Notes: generated from the letters alone by a model not told the origin. A DNA stretch of 17,060 bases from an uncultured Sediminibacterium sp. (GCA_937907555.1 CALEST010000280.1:1-17060), one strand, 5' to 3'; shown: positions 1-8,867, numbered from the stretch's first letter. A program made the numbers and translations.

Positions 1-17
1 ACCGGGCAACGCCCGGT
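1..17 (-). terminator. Possible intrinsic terminator of the transporter-kinase operon
   Basis: A perfect 7-bp GC-rich stem (ACCGGGC and GCCCGGT) with a 3-base loop lies 14 bases beyond the stop codon of the minus-strand sugar kinase gene. Read on the minus strand it is a compact hairpin suitable for a rho-independent terminator. The U-tract that would prove it would lie outside the window, so the call rests only on the stem and its position. Confidence 0.45.
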
Positions 18-31
18 TCCCGCCGTATGGA

Positions 32-1027
32 TTATTTCATCTCCCAAACAAGGGCGGATGCACCAAGAATAGCGGCATCAGATTCTTTTAAATGACTTAC
101 CAGTATTTTTACTTTGTTCTCGAAGACTTTGATCAGGTTTGCTTCCATATGTTCTCTGGTTGGTTTTAAAATATAGTCTCCTGCCTTTGTTAAGCCCCCG
201 AATAATACAATGGCTTCAGGGCTTGAGAACATTACAAAATTAGCCAGTGCCATTCCTAAGATTTTCCCGGTATAGTCAAAAATTTCTTTCGCCAATTCGT
301 CCCCTTCAATGGCTGCATCGTACACTTTTTTGGAATCAATTTCTTCAGGGGGTATTGATCTTAGCAAACTGGGCTTGTTACTCTTTTCGAGAAATTCAAT
401 TGCATTTAACCTTACTCCTGTTGCAGATGCATAGCTTTCCAGAGAACCTCTTTTTTTAGTGCCTTCATGTAATCTGCCATCGGGTATAATAATGGTATGG
501 CCAAGTTCACCTGCAAAACCATCATGGCCATAAACTAGTTTCCCATTGGCAACGATTCCGCTTCCAACCCCTGTGCCTAGTGTAATCATGATAAAGTCTT
601 TCATGCCTTGTGCCGCACCGTACATCATTTCACCTATGGCTGCTGCGTTGGCATCGTTGGTAAGCACTACAGGCAATTTAAATTTGTCTTCTACCATTTT
701 ACCAAATGGAATGATACCCTGCCAGGGCAAATTAGCAGCATATTCAATGGTGTTTTTGTAATAGTTTCCATTGGGTGCTCCAATGCCTATACCTTTTATT
801 CTACCAATGCCTCCGGCTTGTTCAATTAAAGGCGCAATATTTTCATAAAGATTATCGATATAGGGCATTACTTCCGGATGATTGCGCGTACTCATCTCTC
901 CTGAAAATAATAAGTTTCCGACACGGTCAACGATTCCATATTTGGTACCTGTTCCACCAATATCAATTCCAATAGCCAAGGGTTCCATTGCTGCTGATGT
1001 ATTTCTGTTTTCTTGTTTGGTATTCAT
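32..1027 (-). CDS. ROK-family sugar kinase (probable glucokinase)
   Basis: This 331-residue cytoplasmic protein has the ASKHA/ROK fold signatures: the phosphate-binding segment DIGGTGTKYGIVD at residues 22-34, the catalytic-base motif NDAN at 124-127 (Asp125), the second glycine-rich loop LGTGVGSG at 150-157, and GELGH at 173-177. ROK enzymes phosphorylate hexoses with ATP. Glucose is the likely substrate here because the gene lies 37 bases downstream of a FucP-like hexose transporter, in the same direction. It is odd that the region after GELGH, where many ROK proteins carry a CxCGxxGC zinc site, reads GTKKRGSLE with no cysteine. An AGGA sequence sits just upstream of the ATG, supporting this start; Met14 is an alternative. 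It could instead act on another hexose such as mannose or N-acetylglucosamine, or on a sugar I cannot specify. Confidence 0.9.
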   Translation of the reverse strand: MNTKQENRNTSAAMEPLAIGIDIGGTGTKYGIVDRVGNLLFSGEMSTRNHPEVMPYIDNLYENIAPLIEQAGGIGRIKGIGIGAPNGNYYKNTIEYAANLPWQGIIPFGKMVEDKFKLPVVLTNDANAAAIGEMMYGAAQGMKDFIMITLGTGVGSGIVANGKLVYGHDGFAGELGHTIIIPDGRLHEGTKKRGSLESYASATGVRLNAIEFLEKSNKPSLLRSIPPEEIDSKKVYDAAIEGDELAKEIFDYTGKILGMALANFVMFSSPEAIVLFGGLTKAGDYILKPTREHMEANLIKVFENKVKILVSHLKESDAAILGASALVWEMK

Positions 1028-1064
1028 ATTTCCTGAGTATTATGAATGGAATATCAAATTAAAA

Positions 1065-2672
1065 TTAATGTCCGCCGCCAACTTGTGCATCAAAATCCAA
1101 TCCCTGAGCTTTTAATACAGACTTCATTTTCAAAGCCAGATATGCAAGAAAAGCAAAGCAGGCTGCGGCTAACAAATAAGACTGATGCATTCCGATAGAA
1201 GCATTATCTCCAATTGCTCCTTGTAAAGGTGGAATGATAGCTCCTCCCAGAATCATCATGATTAAGAAGGCAGAACCCTGACTGGTGTATTTGCCTAATC
1301 CACCTACTCCTAAAGAAAAAATACAAGGCCACATTACAGAACAACACAATCCACCTGCAATGAAAGAGTAAACAGAGATTAACCCATTGGTAAATACACC
1401 TATCAGCATGGCAATGGTTGCTAAAGTGGCCACTGCTACCAATGTTTTAACCGGTTTTTCCTGTCCGTAGAAAAATGCGGCAATCGCTAATACAATGTAA
1501 ACGGCATATCCAAATAAATCGGAAACATCGCTACCGTATAAATTATTTACATAGAGTACTACTCCAAAAGCAAAGAAGGGCACTACAATGGTTGCAATTG
1601 TTTTTGAAATGCCTTTCAGATTAAATACGCCAATTGCCCCTGTCCATCTGCCAATCATTAAGCTACCCCAGTACAAGGAGACATATTTGGATATCTGACT
1701 TTCTTCCAGACCAGTTTCTGTTAGGTATCCAGGGATACGTAATAATGCTCCAAAATTATTATCAATGGTAACTTCCACACCCACATAAACAAAAATTCCA
1801 ATCATACCATAAATCAATTGCTGGTATTTCATGGCACCCCATCCTTCCGGATTTTTTACTGCCTTACTATTAGAGTAAAATAAAATACCTACCACACTAA
1901 TTAAGGACAGCAATAACAAAGTTAGTTTAGGTACTTCTGTAAACTGACCAACAACAATAATTAGACCAATACACAAAGTCATCATTAAAAGCGAAGAAGC
2001 GGCTTTATTGGCTTTCTCAAATTTTTCATCGTTCTTACCGTCCGGCAGTTTGGAAAAAGCAAAGAATAAAGCCACTGCTGCAAATACTGCAGCCACAATT
2101 AAATACAGGGTATTGATATTGGTTACGGTTACTTCAGTGTTGGCATTGCCTACTGATCCGAACAAAAAGAAACTCACAATAATGGGACCTAAAGTGGTAC
2201 CCAAAGAGTTAACTCCACCTGCCAGATTCAAACGATGCGAACCTGTAGATGGATCCCCCAGCAAAATGGCAAAGGGTTGTGCAGAAGTTTGTTGTAAGGA
2301 GAATCCAAGTGCCACTATAAAGAAGGAACCAAGAATAGCCGGGAAAGAATTGGCATTGGCAGAAGGGATAATCAGCAAGGCTCCTACTACGGATATAGCA
2401 AGACCGTAGATAATTCCCTTCTTGTAACCTATCTTATTTAAAATATCGTATCCAACAAAATTGGATAGAATAAAAAGAATTAAAGAGCCAATAAAATAAG
2501 CACCATAAAATGCGGACCCTATTAACTGAGATTCAAACTGATTAAGTTCAAAATGAACTTTGGCAAAGGGAATAAAAATGCTGTTGGAAGCAGCAATAAA
2601 ACCCCAAAAGAAAAATACAATCACAAGGGTGGCTAATGCACCTGAATTGGTAGGCTGTTTGGTCTGGCTCAT
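1065..2672 (-). CDS. FucP-like sugar MFS transporter (extended form)
   Basis: This 535-residue inner-membrane protein resembles the FucP / glucose-galactose porter family. FucP-like hallmarks are FFFWGF in the first helix (residues 20-25), the SAFYGAYFIGS segment of the second helix (53-63), the loop GYKKG (82-86), RLNLAGGVNSLG (147-158) and YVGVEVT in the second half. The family imports hexoses, commonly by proton symport. It is longer than the usual 400-440 residues. After the sixth helix I see at least two extra hydrophobic segments (around residues 226-265) and another late one, giving about 14 or more segments. The positions matching the FucP coupling residues Asp46 and Glu135 appear to be Ser31 and Pro141. 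It is the first gene of a likely two-gene operon with the kinase and is divergent from glgA. The substrate is inferred. Confidence 0.88.
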   Translation of the reverse strand: MSQTKQPTNSGALATLVIVFFFWGFIAASNSIFIPFAKVHFELNQFESQLIGSAFYGAYFIGSLILFILSNFVGYDILNKIGYKKGIIYGLAISVVGALLIIPSANANSFPAILGSFFIVALGFSLQQTSAQPFAILLGDPSTGSHRLNLAGGVNSLGTTLGPIIVSFFLFGSVGNANTEVTVTNINTLYLIVAAVFAAVALFFAFSKLPDGKNDEKFEKANKAASSLLMMTLCIGLIIVVGQFTEVPKLTLLLLSLISVVGILFYSNSKAVKNPEGWGAMKYQQLIYGMIGIFVYVGVEVTIDNNFGALLRIPGYLTETGLEESQISKYVSLYWGSLMIGRWTGAIGVFNLKGISKTIATIVVPFFAFGVVLYVNNLYGSDVSDLFGYAVYIVLAIAAFFYGQEKPVKTLVAVATLATIAMLIGVFTNGLISVYSFIAGGLCCSVMWPCIFSLGVGGLGKYTSQGSAFLIMMILGGAIIPPLQGAIGDNASIGMHQSYLLAAACFAFLAYLALKMKSVLKAQGLDFDAQVGGGH

Positions 2673-2712
2673 AACAAACGTTCAATTTTACAAACGGGGA
2701 AAATAGTAATAA

Positions 2713-2745
2713 TTGACTGAAGCAAAAATTTTAAATCTGAATTTG
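2713..2745 (+). promoter_or_regulatory. Possible glgA promoter
   Basis: The 123-base gap between the divergent transporter gene and glgA contains TTG (2713-2715), 22 bases, then TGAATTTG (2738-2745), which matches the Bacteroidota -7 element TAnnTTTG at all but one fixed position. Transcription would begin near 2750, leaving a leader of about 45 bases. Match and spacing are only approximate. I found no convincing promoter for the transporter on the opposite strand. Confidence 0.25.
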
Positions 2746-2795
2746 AGGGAATCGGTTTATTGGCTATCTTGAAATTGAAGTTTTAAAACCCTTTT

Positions 2796-4211
2796 ATGGA
2801 AATTATACATGTAAGTGCAGAGTGTTATCCGGTGGCAAAAGCAGGTGGGCTGGGGGATGTGGTAGGAGCTTTGCCCAAATATCAGTGCAAGTCTGGTGAT
2901 ATTGCCAAGGTAATCATGCCCATGTACCGGACCAAATTCCTTTATGAGAATGACTGGACCGTTGATTATAAGGGAAGTGCCAATCTGGGCAACTGGAATT
3001 TTGATTTCACTGTAATTAAGGAACCCGGCAATAAACTGGGATTCGATTTGTTTTTAATTGATATCAATGGTTTGCTTGACCGTCAGAAAATATATGGATA
3101 CGACGATGATGCAGAAAGATTCACTGCATTTCAAATTGCAGTTGTCAGTTGGATCAGCAGCTGGGAACATAAACCCGATGTAGTTCATTGTCATGATCAT
3201 CATACAGCATTGATACCCTTCATGATGAAGTATTGTTATGCATTTCAGCATCTTGGTTCCGTACCTACCGTTGTTACCATTCACAATGGGCAGTACCAGG
3301 GCTGGATGGGCTGGGATAAAAGCATCTATATACCCAAATGGGATTTGTGGAAAAGAGGCATGCTCGACTGGGCCGGTAATATCAATCCCCTTGCTTCCGG
3401 TGTTAAATGTGCAGACAGAGTTACCACTGTTAGCTGGAGTTATATGGATGAACTCAGGCAAAATGCCAATGGACTCGAGGCTTTATTTGAATATGAGCAG
3501 GGAAAATGCATGGGCATTTTGAATGGCATTGACAACGAAGTCTGGAATCCGGAAACAGATACTTATCTGACGCATCACTATTCTGTTAAGACAGTAAAAA
3601 AAGGGAAAGAGCAGAATAAAAAAATGCTCTGCGAGCAGTTTGGACTGGATATTTCTAAACCGCTGTTTGTATTTATTGGAAGACTGGTGGGAGAGAAAGC
3701 AGCGGATATTTTACCGGATGCCATCAGAACCGCTATGCATGAAACACAGGGCAATGCCTGCTTTTTGATATTGGGGAGCGGTGAAACAAGTATAGAGTGG
3801 GAATTACAGCAAATGACGAATCATCATCAGGGTATTTACAATGCGTATATAGGGTACAATGAGCAATTGAGTCATCTGATTTACGCGGGTGCAGATTTCT
3901 TACTAATGCCCAGCAGAGTTGAGCCCTGTGGACTGAATCAGATGTATGCCATGCGTTATGGAACGGTACCTGTAGTTAGGAGTACTGGTGGTTTGAAAGA
4001 TACGGTAACAGATATGGGAGATCCGGATGGGTTTGGTATTCGCTTTAATAATGCTACTGTGGAAGACCTGGCCTATTCTATTGGCCGGGGCGTTTCCGTT
4101 TATCAGGATCAGGACCAAATGGCAAAAATGCGTAAACAAATGATGCAAATAGATCATAGTTGGGAGAGTACGGTTGCTGAGTATAGACAAGTTTATCAGA
4201 ATTTAAAATAA
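2796..4211 (+). CDS. glgA: Glycogen synthase (ADP-glucose type, GT5)
   Basis: This cytoplasmic enzyme elongates alpha-1,4-glucan chains from ADP-glucose. At 471 residues it is close to the usual 470-480. The N-terminal Rossmann domain begins with the GT5 signature KAGGLGDV (residues 15-22), in which the lysine contacts ADP-glucose. The second domain holds RLVGEKAAD (296-304), matching the nucleotide-binding R..(5)..K pair of the family. Near the C-terminus are PSRVEPCGL (372-380, catalytic Glu376) and the STGGLKDTV segment. Ala302 replaces the glycine usually seen in the family's QKG motif, a small deviation. There is no Shine-Dalgarno sequence before the ATG. It lies 40 bases upstream of glgC, so the two genes probably form one transcript for glycogen synthesis. 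Confidence 0.96.
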   Translation: MEIIHVSAECYPVAKAGGLGDVVGALPKYQCKSGDIAKVIMPMYRTKFLYENDWTVDYKGSANLGNWNFDFTVIKEPGNKLGFDLFLIDINGLLDRQKIYGYDDDAERFTAFQIAVVSWISSWEHKPDVVHCHDHHTALIPFMMKYCYAFQHLGSVPTVVTIHNGQYQGWMGWDKSIYIPKWDLWKRGMLDWAGNINPLASGVKCADRVTTVSWSYMDELRQNANGLEALFEYEQGKCMGILNGIDNEVWNPETDTYLTHHYSVKTVKKGKEQNKKMLCEQFGLDISKPLFVFIGRLVGEKAADILPDAIRTAMHETQGNACFLILGSGETSIEWELQQMTNHHQGIYNAYIGYNEQLSHLIYAGADFLLMPSRVEPCGLNQMYAMRYGTVPVVRSTGGLKDTVTDMGDPDGFGIRFNNATVEDLAYSIGRGVSVYQDQDQMAKMRKQMMQIDHSWESTVAEYRQVYQNLK

Positions 4212-4251
4212 AAAAACTAACTTCAAAGCAGTATAAAAGCAATCCATATTT

Positions 4252-5535
4252 ATGAGTAGTATTTCCACATCAGTTCTGGCTGTGATATTGGGCGGGGGAG
4301 CAGGTACCCGTCTTTTTCCATTAACTGCAAGCAGGTCGAAGCCAGCGGTGCCCATTGCCGGCAAATATCGTTTGGTAGACATTCCCATCAGTAACTGTAT
4401 CAATAGTGGGATCAACCGGATGTTTGTTTTAACGCAGTTTAATTCTGCCTCCCTGAACAAGCATATCAAAAACACTTACCACTTTAGTGCTTTCAGTACC
4501 GGCTTTGTGGATATTCTTGCAGCTGAACAAACACCGGATAATCCGGGTTGGTTTCAGGGAACAGCAGATGCAGTAAGACAGTCACTCAGACATATTTCCA
4601 ATTTGGAGTATGATCATATTTTAATTTTAAGTGGTGACCAGCTGTATCAGATGGATTTTGGCGATATGCTGAAAAATCATATTGTAAGTCAGACGGATAT
4701 TTCCATTGCAACGATTCCGGTTGACGATCGGGATGCCCCGGAATTTGGCATTTTAAAAACCAATGAACAAAATGTAATTACTTCTTTTATTGAGAAGCCT
4801 AAGAAAGATTTATTACCTGAGTGGGTGAGTGATACAGGAGCAGAAATGCAGAAGCAGGGAAGAAATTATCTGGCATCCATGGGTATCTACATTTTCAATA
4901 AAAAAATCCTGGATAAATTATTGAATGAAGCGCATCCCAATGCAACTGATTTTGGTAAGGAAATTATTCCGGATTCTATAGAGAATTACAAAGTATCCAG
5001 TTTTCAATACGATGGATATTGGACGGATATTGGAAATATTTATTCCTTTTATGAAGCCAACCTGGCTTTAACACAGGAAATACCTCCATTCAATTTATTC
5101 GACAATACCAAAACGGTTTACAGCCGTGCGCGTATGTTGCCACCGGCAAAAATCAGCGGTACTACTTTAGAGAAAACCATTATTGCTGAAGGGTCCATTA
5201 TACATGCCAGCCGTATTGAACAAAGCGTGGTAGGAATTCGTTCGCGTATTGGTCATGGTACAACCGTTGTGAGTACTTATATAATGGGTAATGATTACTA
5301 TGAAACCATTGAAGAAATGGAACTGAATACAAGTAAAGGGTTACCTAAAATAGGGATTGGAGAGCGATGCTATGTTAAGGATGCCATCATAGATAAAAAC
5401 TGCCGCATTGGAAACGATGTACGCATCAACGGGGGAAGTCATTTACCCAATACAGATCATCCACTGTACACCGTAAAGGACGGAATAGTGGTGGTGAAGA
5501 AAACAGCCATTTTGCCTGACGGATTTGTGATTTAA
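4252..5535 (+). CDS. glgC: Glucose-1-phosphate adenylyltransferase
   Basis: This enzyme makes ADP-glucose and pyrophosphate from glucose 1-phosphate and ATP, the regulated first step of glycogen synthesis. The 427-residue protein shows the nucleotidyltransferase core in order: GGGAGTRL (14-21), the SKPAVPIAGKYRLVD segment (29-43), FQGTADAVRQ (101-110), SGDQLYQMD (127-135) with its metal-binding Asp, and later FIEKPKKD and ASMGIYIF. The C-terminal third is a left-handed beta-helix with hexapeptide-like repeats and includes YIMGNDYYE. That segment and the length recall the plant and cyanobacterial branch more than the enterobacterial one, though this is a visual impression. It follows glgA and ends just before a strong terminator, so it is the last gene of that operon. 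Confidence 0.96.
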   Translation: MSSISTSVLAVILGGGAGTRLFPLTASRSKPAVPIAGKYRLVDIPISNCINSGINRMFVLTQFNSASLNKHIKNTYHFSAFSTGFVDILAAEQTPDNPGWFQGTADAVRQSLRHISNLEYDHILILSGDQLYQMDFGDMLKNHIVSQTDISIATIPVDDRDAPEFGILKTNEQNVITSFIEKPKKDLLPEWVSDTGAEMQKQGRNYLASMGIYIFNKKILDKLLNEAHPNATDFGKEIIPDSIENYKVSSFQYDGYWTDIGNIYSFYEANLALTQEIPPFNLFDNTKTVYSRARMLPPAKISGTTLEKTIIAEGSIIHASRIEQSVVGIRSRIGHGTTVVSTYIMGNDYYETIEEMELNTSKGLPKIGIGERCYVKDAIIDKNCRIGNDVRINGGSHLPNTDHPLYTVKDGIVVVKKTAILPDGFVI

Positions 5536-5561
5536 GCTTTTTAATCATTCTGATTTTTCAT

Positions 5562-5590
5562 AAACATCCTCTTTACGGGGATGTTTTTAT
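5562..5590 (+). terminator. Intrinsic terminator after glgC
   Basis: A 10-bp stem, AAACATCCTC (5562-5571) pairing with GGGGATGTTT (5577-5586) through one G-U pair, closes a 5-base loop and runs into TTTTTAT. It sits 26 bases after the glgC stop codon. This is a standard rho-independent terminator and separates glgAC from the transporter-amylase pair. Confidence 0.85.
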
Positions 5591-5603
5591 TTGTATATTG
5601 AGA

Positions 5604-5620
5604 TGTGTATTCAATACACA
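5604..5620. promoter_or_regulatory. 17-bp inverted repeat, candidate operator of the transporter-amylase operon
   Basis: TGTGTATT and AATACACA are perfect 8-bp arms around a single central C. The repeat lies between the glgC terminator and the next start codon, 26 bases before the ATG at 5647. Odd-centred repeats of this size are typical binding sites for dimeric repressors or activators. No regulator of sugar use is encoded nearby, so the binding protein is unknown. A weak -7-like element, TAAATTTC, occurs at 5632-5639, which would place the repeat around the -33 region. Confidence 0.5.
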
Positions 5621-5646
5621 ATATCAACCTATAAATTTCGATTGCT

Positions 5647-6978
5647 ATGTCAACTACCCCTAAAGCGGTATTGCCCAAACTCAGTTTCTGGCAAATCTGG
5701 AATATGTGTTTTGGATTTTTTGGTATCCAGTTCGGCTGGAGTTTACAGATGGGCAATATGAGTGCCATCTATGAATACCTGGGTGCAAGTCCCGAACAAA
5801 TACCCGGACTCTGGCTGGCTGCACCAATGACTGGCTTGATTGTACAACCCATCATTGGTTATATGAGTGACAGAACTTGGCACCCGAGATTGGGAAGAAG
5901 AAGACCTTATTTTTTAATTGGTGCAATACTTAGTTCACTTGCCTTGTTTATCATGCCCAATTCTTCTGCTATCTGGATGGCAGCCGGGGTATTATGGATT
6001 TTGGATTCCTGTATCAATATCAGCATGGAGCCTTTCCGTGCATTTGTGGCAGATAATTTAGACGAAGAGCAGCAACCGATGGGTTTTGCCATGCAAAGTA
6101 TGTTTATTGGCCTGGCTTCTTTTATTGCAGGGTATCTGCCGCAAAAGCTGGTGCAGTGGCTGGGCGTTTCCAGAGAAAAAACGGCTGGCGGTATTCCGGA
6201 AAATATCATGTACTCCTTTTACATTGGAGCAGCTGTTTTTCTTTTGGCTGTTTTATATACGGTGGTTAAGAGTAAAGAGTATCCACCTGCTGATCCGGAA
6301 TGGAAAAAGAAACTGGACGAAGAGGGCAAAGGATTCATGGGCGGAGTGAAAGAAATATTTAGTGCAGTCGCCAATATGCCAGATCAGATGAAGCGGCTGG
6401 CGCTGGTTAATTTTTTAACCTGGCCGGGTTTATTTCTCATGTGGTTTTACTACAGCACTGGGGTGGCAACCGATATATTTGGGGGGAACACAACCACCAA
6501 CAGTGATTTGTACACGCAGGGGCTGGAATACGCCAATACCACTTCTGCCATTTTGAATTTGGTCACATTTGGTTTTTCTTTTTCACTTCCTTTCTGGGTA
6601 AATAAATTAGGTAAGAAATATACCCATTCAATTTGTTTGATATTGGGAGGCATAGGCTTAATCTCTGTGAAATATGTTTCCGATCCCTCTTTTCTGTATG
6701 TATCCATGGGACTGGTAGGAATTGCCTGGGCTTCCATTTTGTCGATGCCTTATTCTATGCTGGCGGGTTGTATACCCCCTGCTAAAATGGGCATCTATAT
6801 GGGCATCTTCAATTTTTTTATTGTATTGCCAGAAATTATTGCTTCCTTATTTTTTGGAAAAGTAATGGAAAATGTATTGCACAATGATCGTTTGATGGCA
6901 GTGCAGGTAGGCGGGGGCTTGCTTTTGGCAGCGGCAATTATCTGTGCATTGGTGGTAAAAGAAAATCAATCAAAATAA
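5647..6978 (+). CDS. SLC45-type MFS sugar transporter (probable maltose/maltodextrin or sucrose-like importer)
   Basis: This 443-residue inner-membrane protein has about 12 hydrophobic segments. The loop after the second helix, GYMSDRTWHP followed by RLGRRRPYF (residues 71-89), is the hallmark of the SLC45 / sucrose-transporter branch of the MFS and GPH transporters. The N-terminal segment has FGFFGIQFGWSLQMGNMS, also typical. The two halves are joined by a charged cytoplasmic loop around residues 205-240, and a polar loop with GGNTTTNSD lies between helices 7 and 8. Family members import alpha-glucosides by cation symport. The amylase-family gene starts 8 bases downstream, which favours an alpha-glucan product such as maltose as the substrate. 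This substrate is inferred from context and not from residues. Expression is probably governed through the inverted repeat at 5604-5620. Confidence 0.9.
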   Translation: MSTTPKAVLPKLSFWQIWNMCFGFFGIQFGWSLQMGNMSAIYEYLGASPEQIPGLWLAAPMTGLIVQPIIGYMSDRTWHPRLGRRRPYFLIGAILSSLALFIMPNSSAIWMAAGVLWILDSCINISMEPFRAFVADNLDEEQQPMGFAMQSMFIGLASFIAGYLPQKLVQWLGVSREKTAGGIPENIMYSFYIGAAVFLLAVLYTVVKSKEYPPADPEWKKKLDEEGKGFMGGVKEIFSAVANMPDQMKRLALVNFLTWPGLFLMWFYYSTGVATDIFGGNTTTNSDLYTQGLEYANTTSAILNLVTFGFSFSLPFWVNKLGKKYTHSICLILGGIGLISVKYVSDPSFLYVSMGLVGIAWASILSMPYSMLAGCIPPAKMGIYMGIFNFFIVLPEIIASLFFGKVMENVLHNDRLMAVQVGGGLLLAAAIICALVVKENQSK

Positions 6979-6986
6979 TTAGGAGT

Positions 6987-8858
6987 ATGAAAAAAGGGAC
7001 TTTGTTTCTGGGTATATTATTTTTTTGCTTTGAGTTAACTGCGCAACAAAATATTGAGCTATATCCTACACATTGGTTTACGGGTATGAAGTGGAATAAA
7101 GTGCAGCTGATAGTGCGCAATACCAGTGCTTCCTTTGATAATGTTGCTGTAACAACCCAATATCCCGGGGTTACTATTACGAAAGTTCATGCTTTTGAGA
7201 ATAAAAAATACCTGGCAATTGACCTGACTATTCAGGCTTCTGCCAAACCAGGCAAAGTGCAATTGCAATTGAATGGAACCGGTTCTAAAATGAACCTTGC
7301 CTGGGAGCTGAAGGCCCGCAGAAAAGGAATGGGTACCTCCTTTGCGAATGGGATTACTTCAAAGGATTTTATTTATCTGTTGATGCCCGACAGATTCAGC
7401 AATGGGAATCCGGCCAATGATAAAGTAGCGGGTTATCTGGACACGGTTGTGAATCGGAAGGATCCCATTAAAAGACATGGAGGAGATTTGGAAGGGGTAG
7501 CCAATCAATTGGATTATTTAAAGGATTTGGGCGTAACTGCCATCTGGATGACACCTGTAATTGAAAACGATATGCCTTTGCAGAGTGAGCAGGCAGGTAT
7601 GATGGCAGGTTATCACGGGTATTGGTTTACCAATCACTATGCGATTGATAAAAGACTGGGAGGAGAGAAGGCTTATAAAAACTTAGTTGAAGCCGCTCAT
7701 GCAAAGGGCATTAAAATTATTCAGGACGCAGTTTACAACCATATTGGAAACGAGCACTGGATGTATAAGGATGCTCCTGATAAAGACTGGATAAATCGTT
7801 GGTCTTCTTACACCAATACCAACCACAGGGATGAAGCTATTTTTGATCCCTTTGGTAACGAAGCAGACAAGAAAGTGATGTTGGATGGATGGTTTGTGCC
7901 TCACCTGCCGGATATTAATCAGCGTAATCCCTTTGTGTCAAACTATTTAATTCAGCATGCGCTTTGGACCGTGGAAGAGTTTGGTATTGACGGTTGGCGG
8001 GTAGACACTTACAAATACTGCGATGAGGCTTTCATGAATAAAGTAAACACTGCATTGGAGAAAGATTTCCCTACCATCAGCATTTTTGGTGAAGCAGTAG
8101 CCAATACGGTAGCAGGCAGCGCTTACTTCACCAAAAACAATATGCATGCCGCTTTTAAGCACAATGCTCCGGGTACTACCGATTTTCCATTGAGTTATGC
8201 CATGATGGATGCATTGAATCAACCCTTTGGCTGGACGCAGGGAGTGAATAAATTGTACATGACTTTATCACAGGATTTCTTGTATCAGACACCAGAAAAA
8301 AACTGCATTTTTCTGGACAATCACGATATGGAAAGATTTGTATCCATGATTGGAGAAGACATGAACAAATACAAAATGGGGATGAATCTCTTGTTTACCT
8401 TAAGAGGTATCCCTCAATTGTATTATGGGACGGAATTGTGGATGAAGAATTTTAAAGACCCCAATGATGGAATGGTCCGTCTGGATTTCCCTGGTGGGTT
8501 CCAAAGTGATTTGAGCGACAAACGATTGGCCGGCAATCGAAATCCCACCGAAGCAAAAGCTTTTGATTATGTGAGAGCCCTCGCTAATTTCCGAAAGAAG
8601 AATTCTGCTCTCCAAACGGGTAAAATGATGCAGTACTTACCCAAGGACGGGCTTTATGTTTATTTTAGATACGATGAAACTTCAACAGTTATGGTGGTAT
8701 TGAATGCTTCCTCTAAATCGAATACACTGGATTGGAAGCAGTATACAGAAAGAACCAAAGGATTTAATCAGGCTTATGATGTAATTTCCGGGGAATCACT
8801 AAAGGATAAACAGGTTTTGGCACCTATGGAATCCAGGGTAGTTTTATTATCAAAATAA
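6987..8858 (+). CDS. Secreted GH13 alpha-glucan hydrolase (neopullulanase / cyclomaltodextrinase type, SusA-like)
   Basis: This 623-residue enzyme begins with a signal peptide (residues 1 to about 19, cut after LTA) without a lipobox, so it should be periplasmic. An N-terminal beta-sandwich of the cyclomaltodextrinase N-domain type spans about 21-110. The (beta/alpha)8 barrel carries all four GH13 regions: DAVYNH (247-252), GWRVDTYKY (336-344, nucleophile Asp340), the general acid Glu369 in FGEA, and FLDNHD (442-447, Asp447). A C-terminal beta-domain follows. The length is close to Bacteroides SusA (about 617). It should cleave alpha-1,4 bonds of maltodextrins, cyclodextrins or pullulan. AGGAG lies only one base before the ATG, so it is unlikely to work as a normal ribosome-binding site. 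The gene is 8 bases after the SLC45-like transporter and almost certainly cotranscribed with it. Confidence 0.93.
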   Translation: MKKGTLFLGILFFCFELTAQQNIELYPTHWFTGMKWNKVQLIVRNTSASFDNVAVTTQYPGVTITKVHAFENKKYLAIDLTIQASAKPGKVQLQLNGTGSKMNLAWELKARRKGMGTSFANGITSKDFIYLLMPDRFSNGNPANDKVAGYLDTVVNRKDPIKRHGGDLEGVANQLDYLKDLGVTAIWMTPVIENDMPLQSEQAGMMAGYHGYWFTNHYAIDKRLGGEKAYKNLVEAAHAKGIKIIQDAVYNHIGNEHWMYKDAPDKDWINRWSSYTNTNHRDEAIFDPFGNEADKKVMLDGWFVPHLPDINQRNPFVSNYLIQHALWTVEEFGIDGWRVDTYKYCDEAFMNKVNTALEKDFPTISIFGEAVANTVAGSAYFTKNNMHAAFKHNAPGTTDFPLSYAMMDALNQPFGWTQGVNKLYMTLSQDFLYQTPEKNCIFLDNHDMERFVSMIGEDMNKYKMGMNLLFTLRGIPQLYYGTELWMKNFKDPNDGMVRLDFPGGFQSDLSDKRLAGNRNPTEAKAFDYVRALANFRKKNSALQTGKMMQYLPKDGLYVYFRYDETSTVMVVLNASSKSNTLDWKQYTERTKGFNQAYDVISGESLKDKQVLAPMESRVVLLSK

Positions 8859-8867
8859 AACCAATAT

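Noticed and set aside
2008..2409. 133-codon plus-strand open frame inside the FucP-like transporter
   Set aside because: It is antisense to a strongly supported membrane protein gene, and its translation shows no recognisable domain.
3054..3461. 135-codon minus-strand open frame inside glgA
   Set aside because: It is antisense to a conserved GT5 enzyme, and its composition looks like reverse-strand shadow coding.
6981..6985. AGGAG as a functional Shine-Dalgarno site for the amylase gene
   Set aside because: It is only one base from the ATG, too close for normal pairing. Neighbouring genes do not use such sites, so it is probably incidental.
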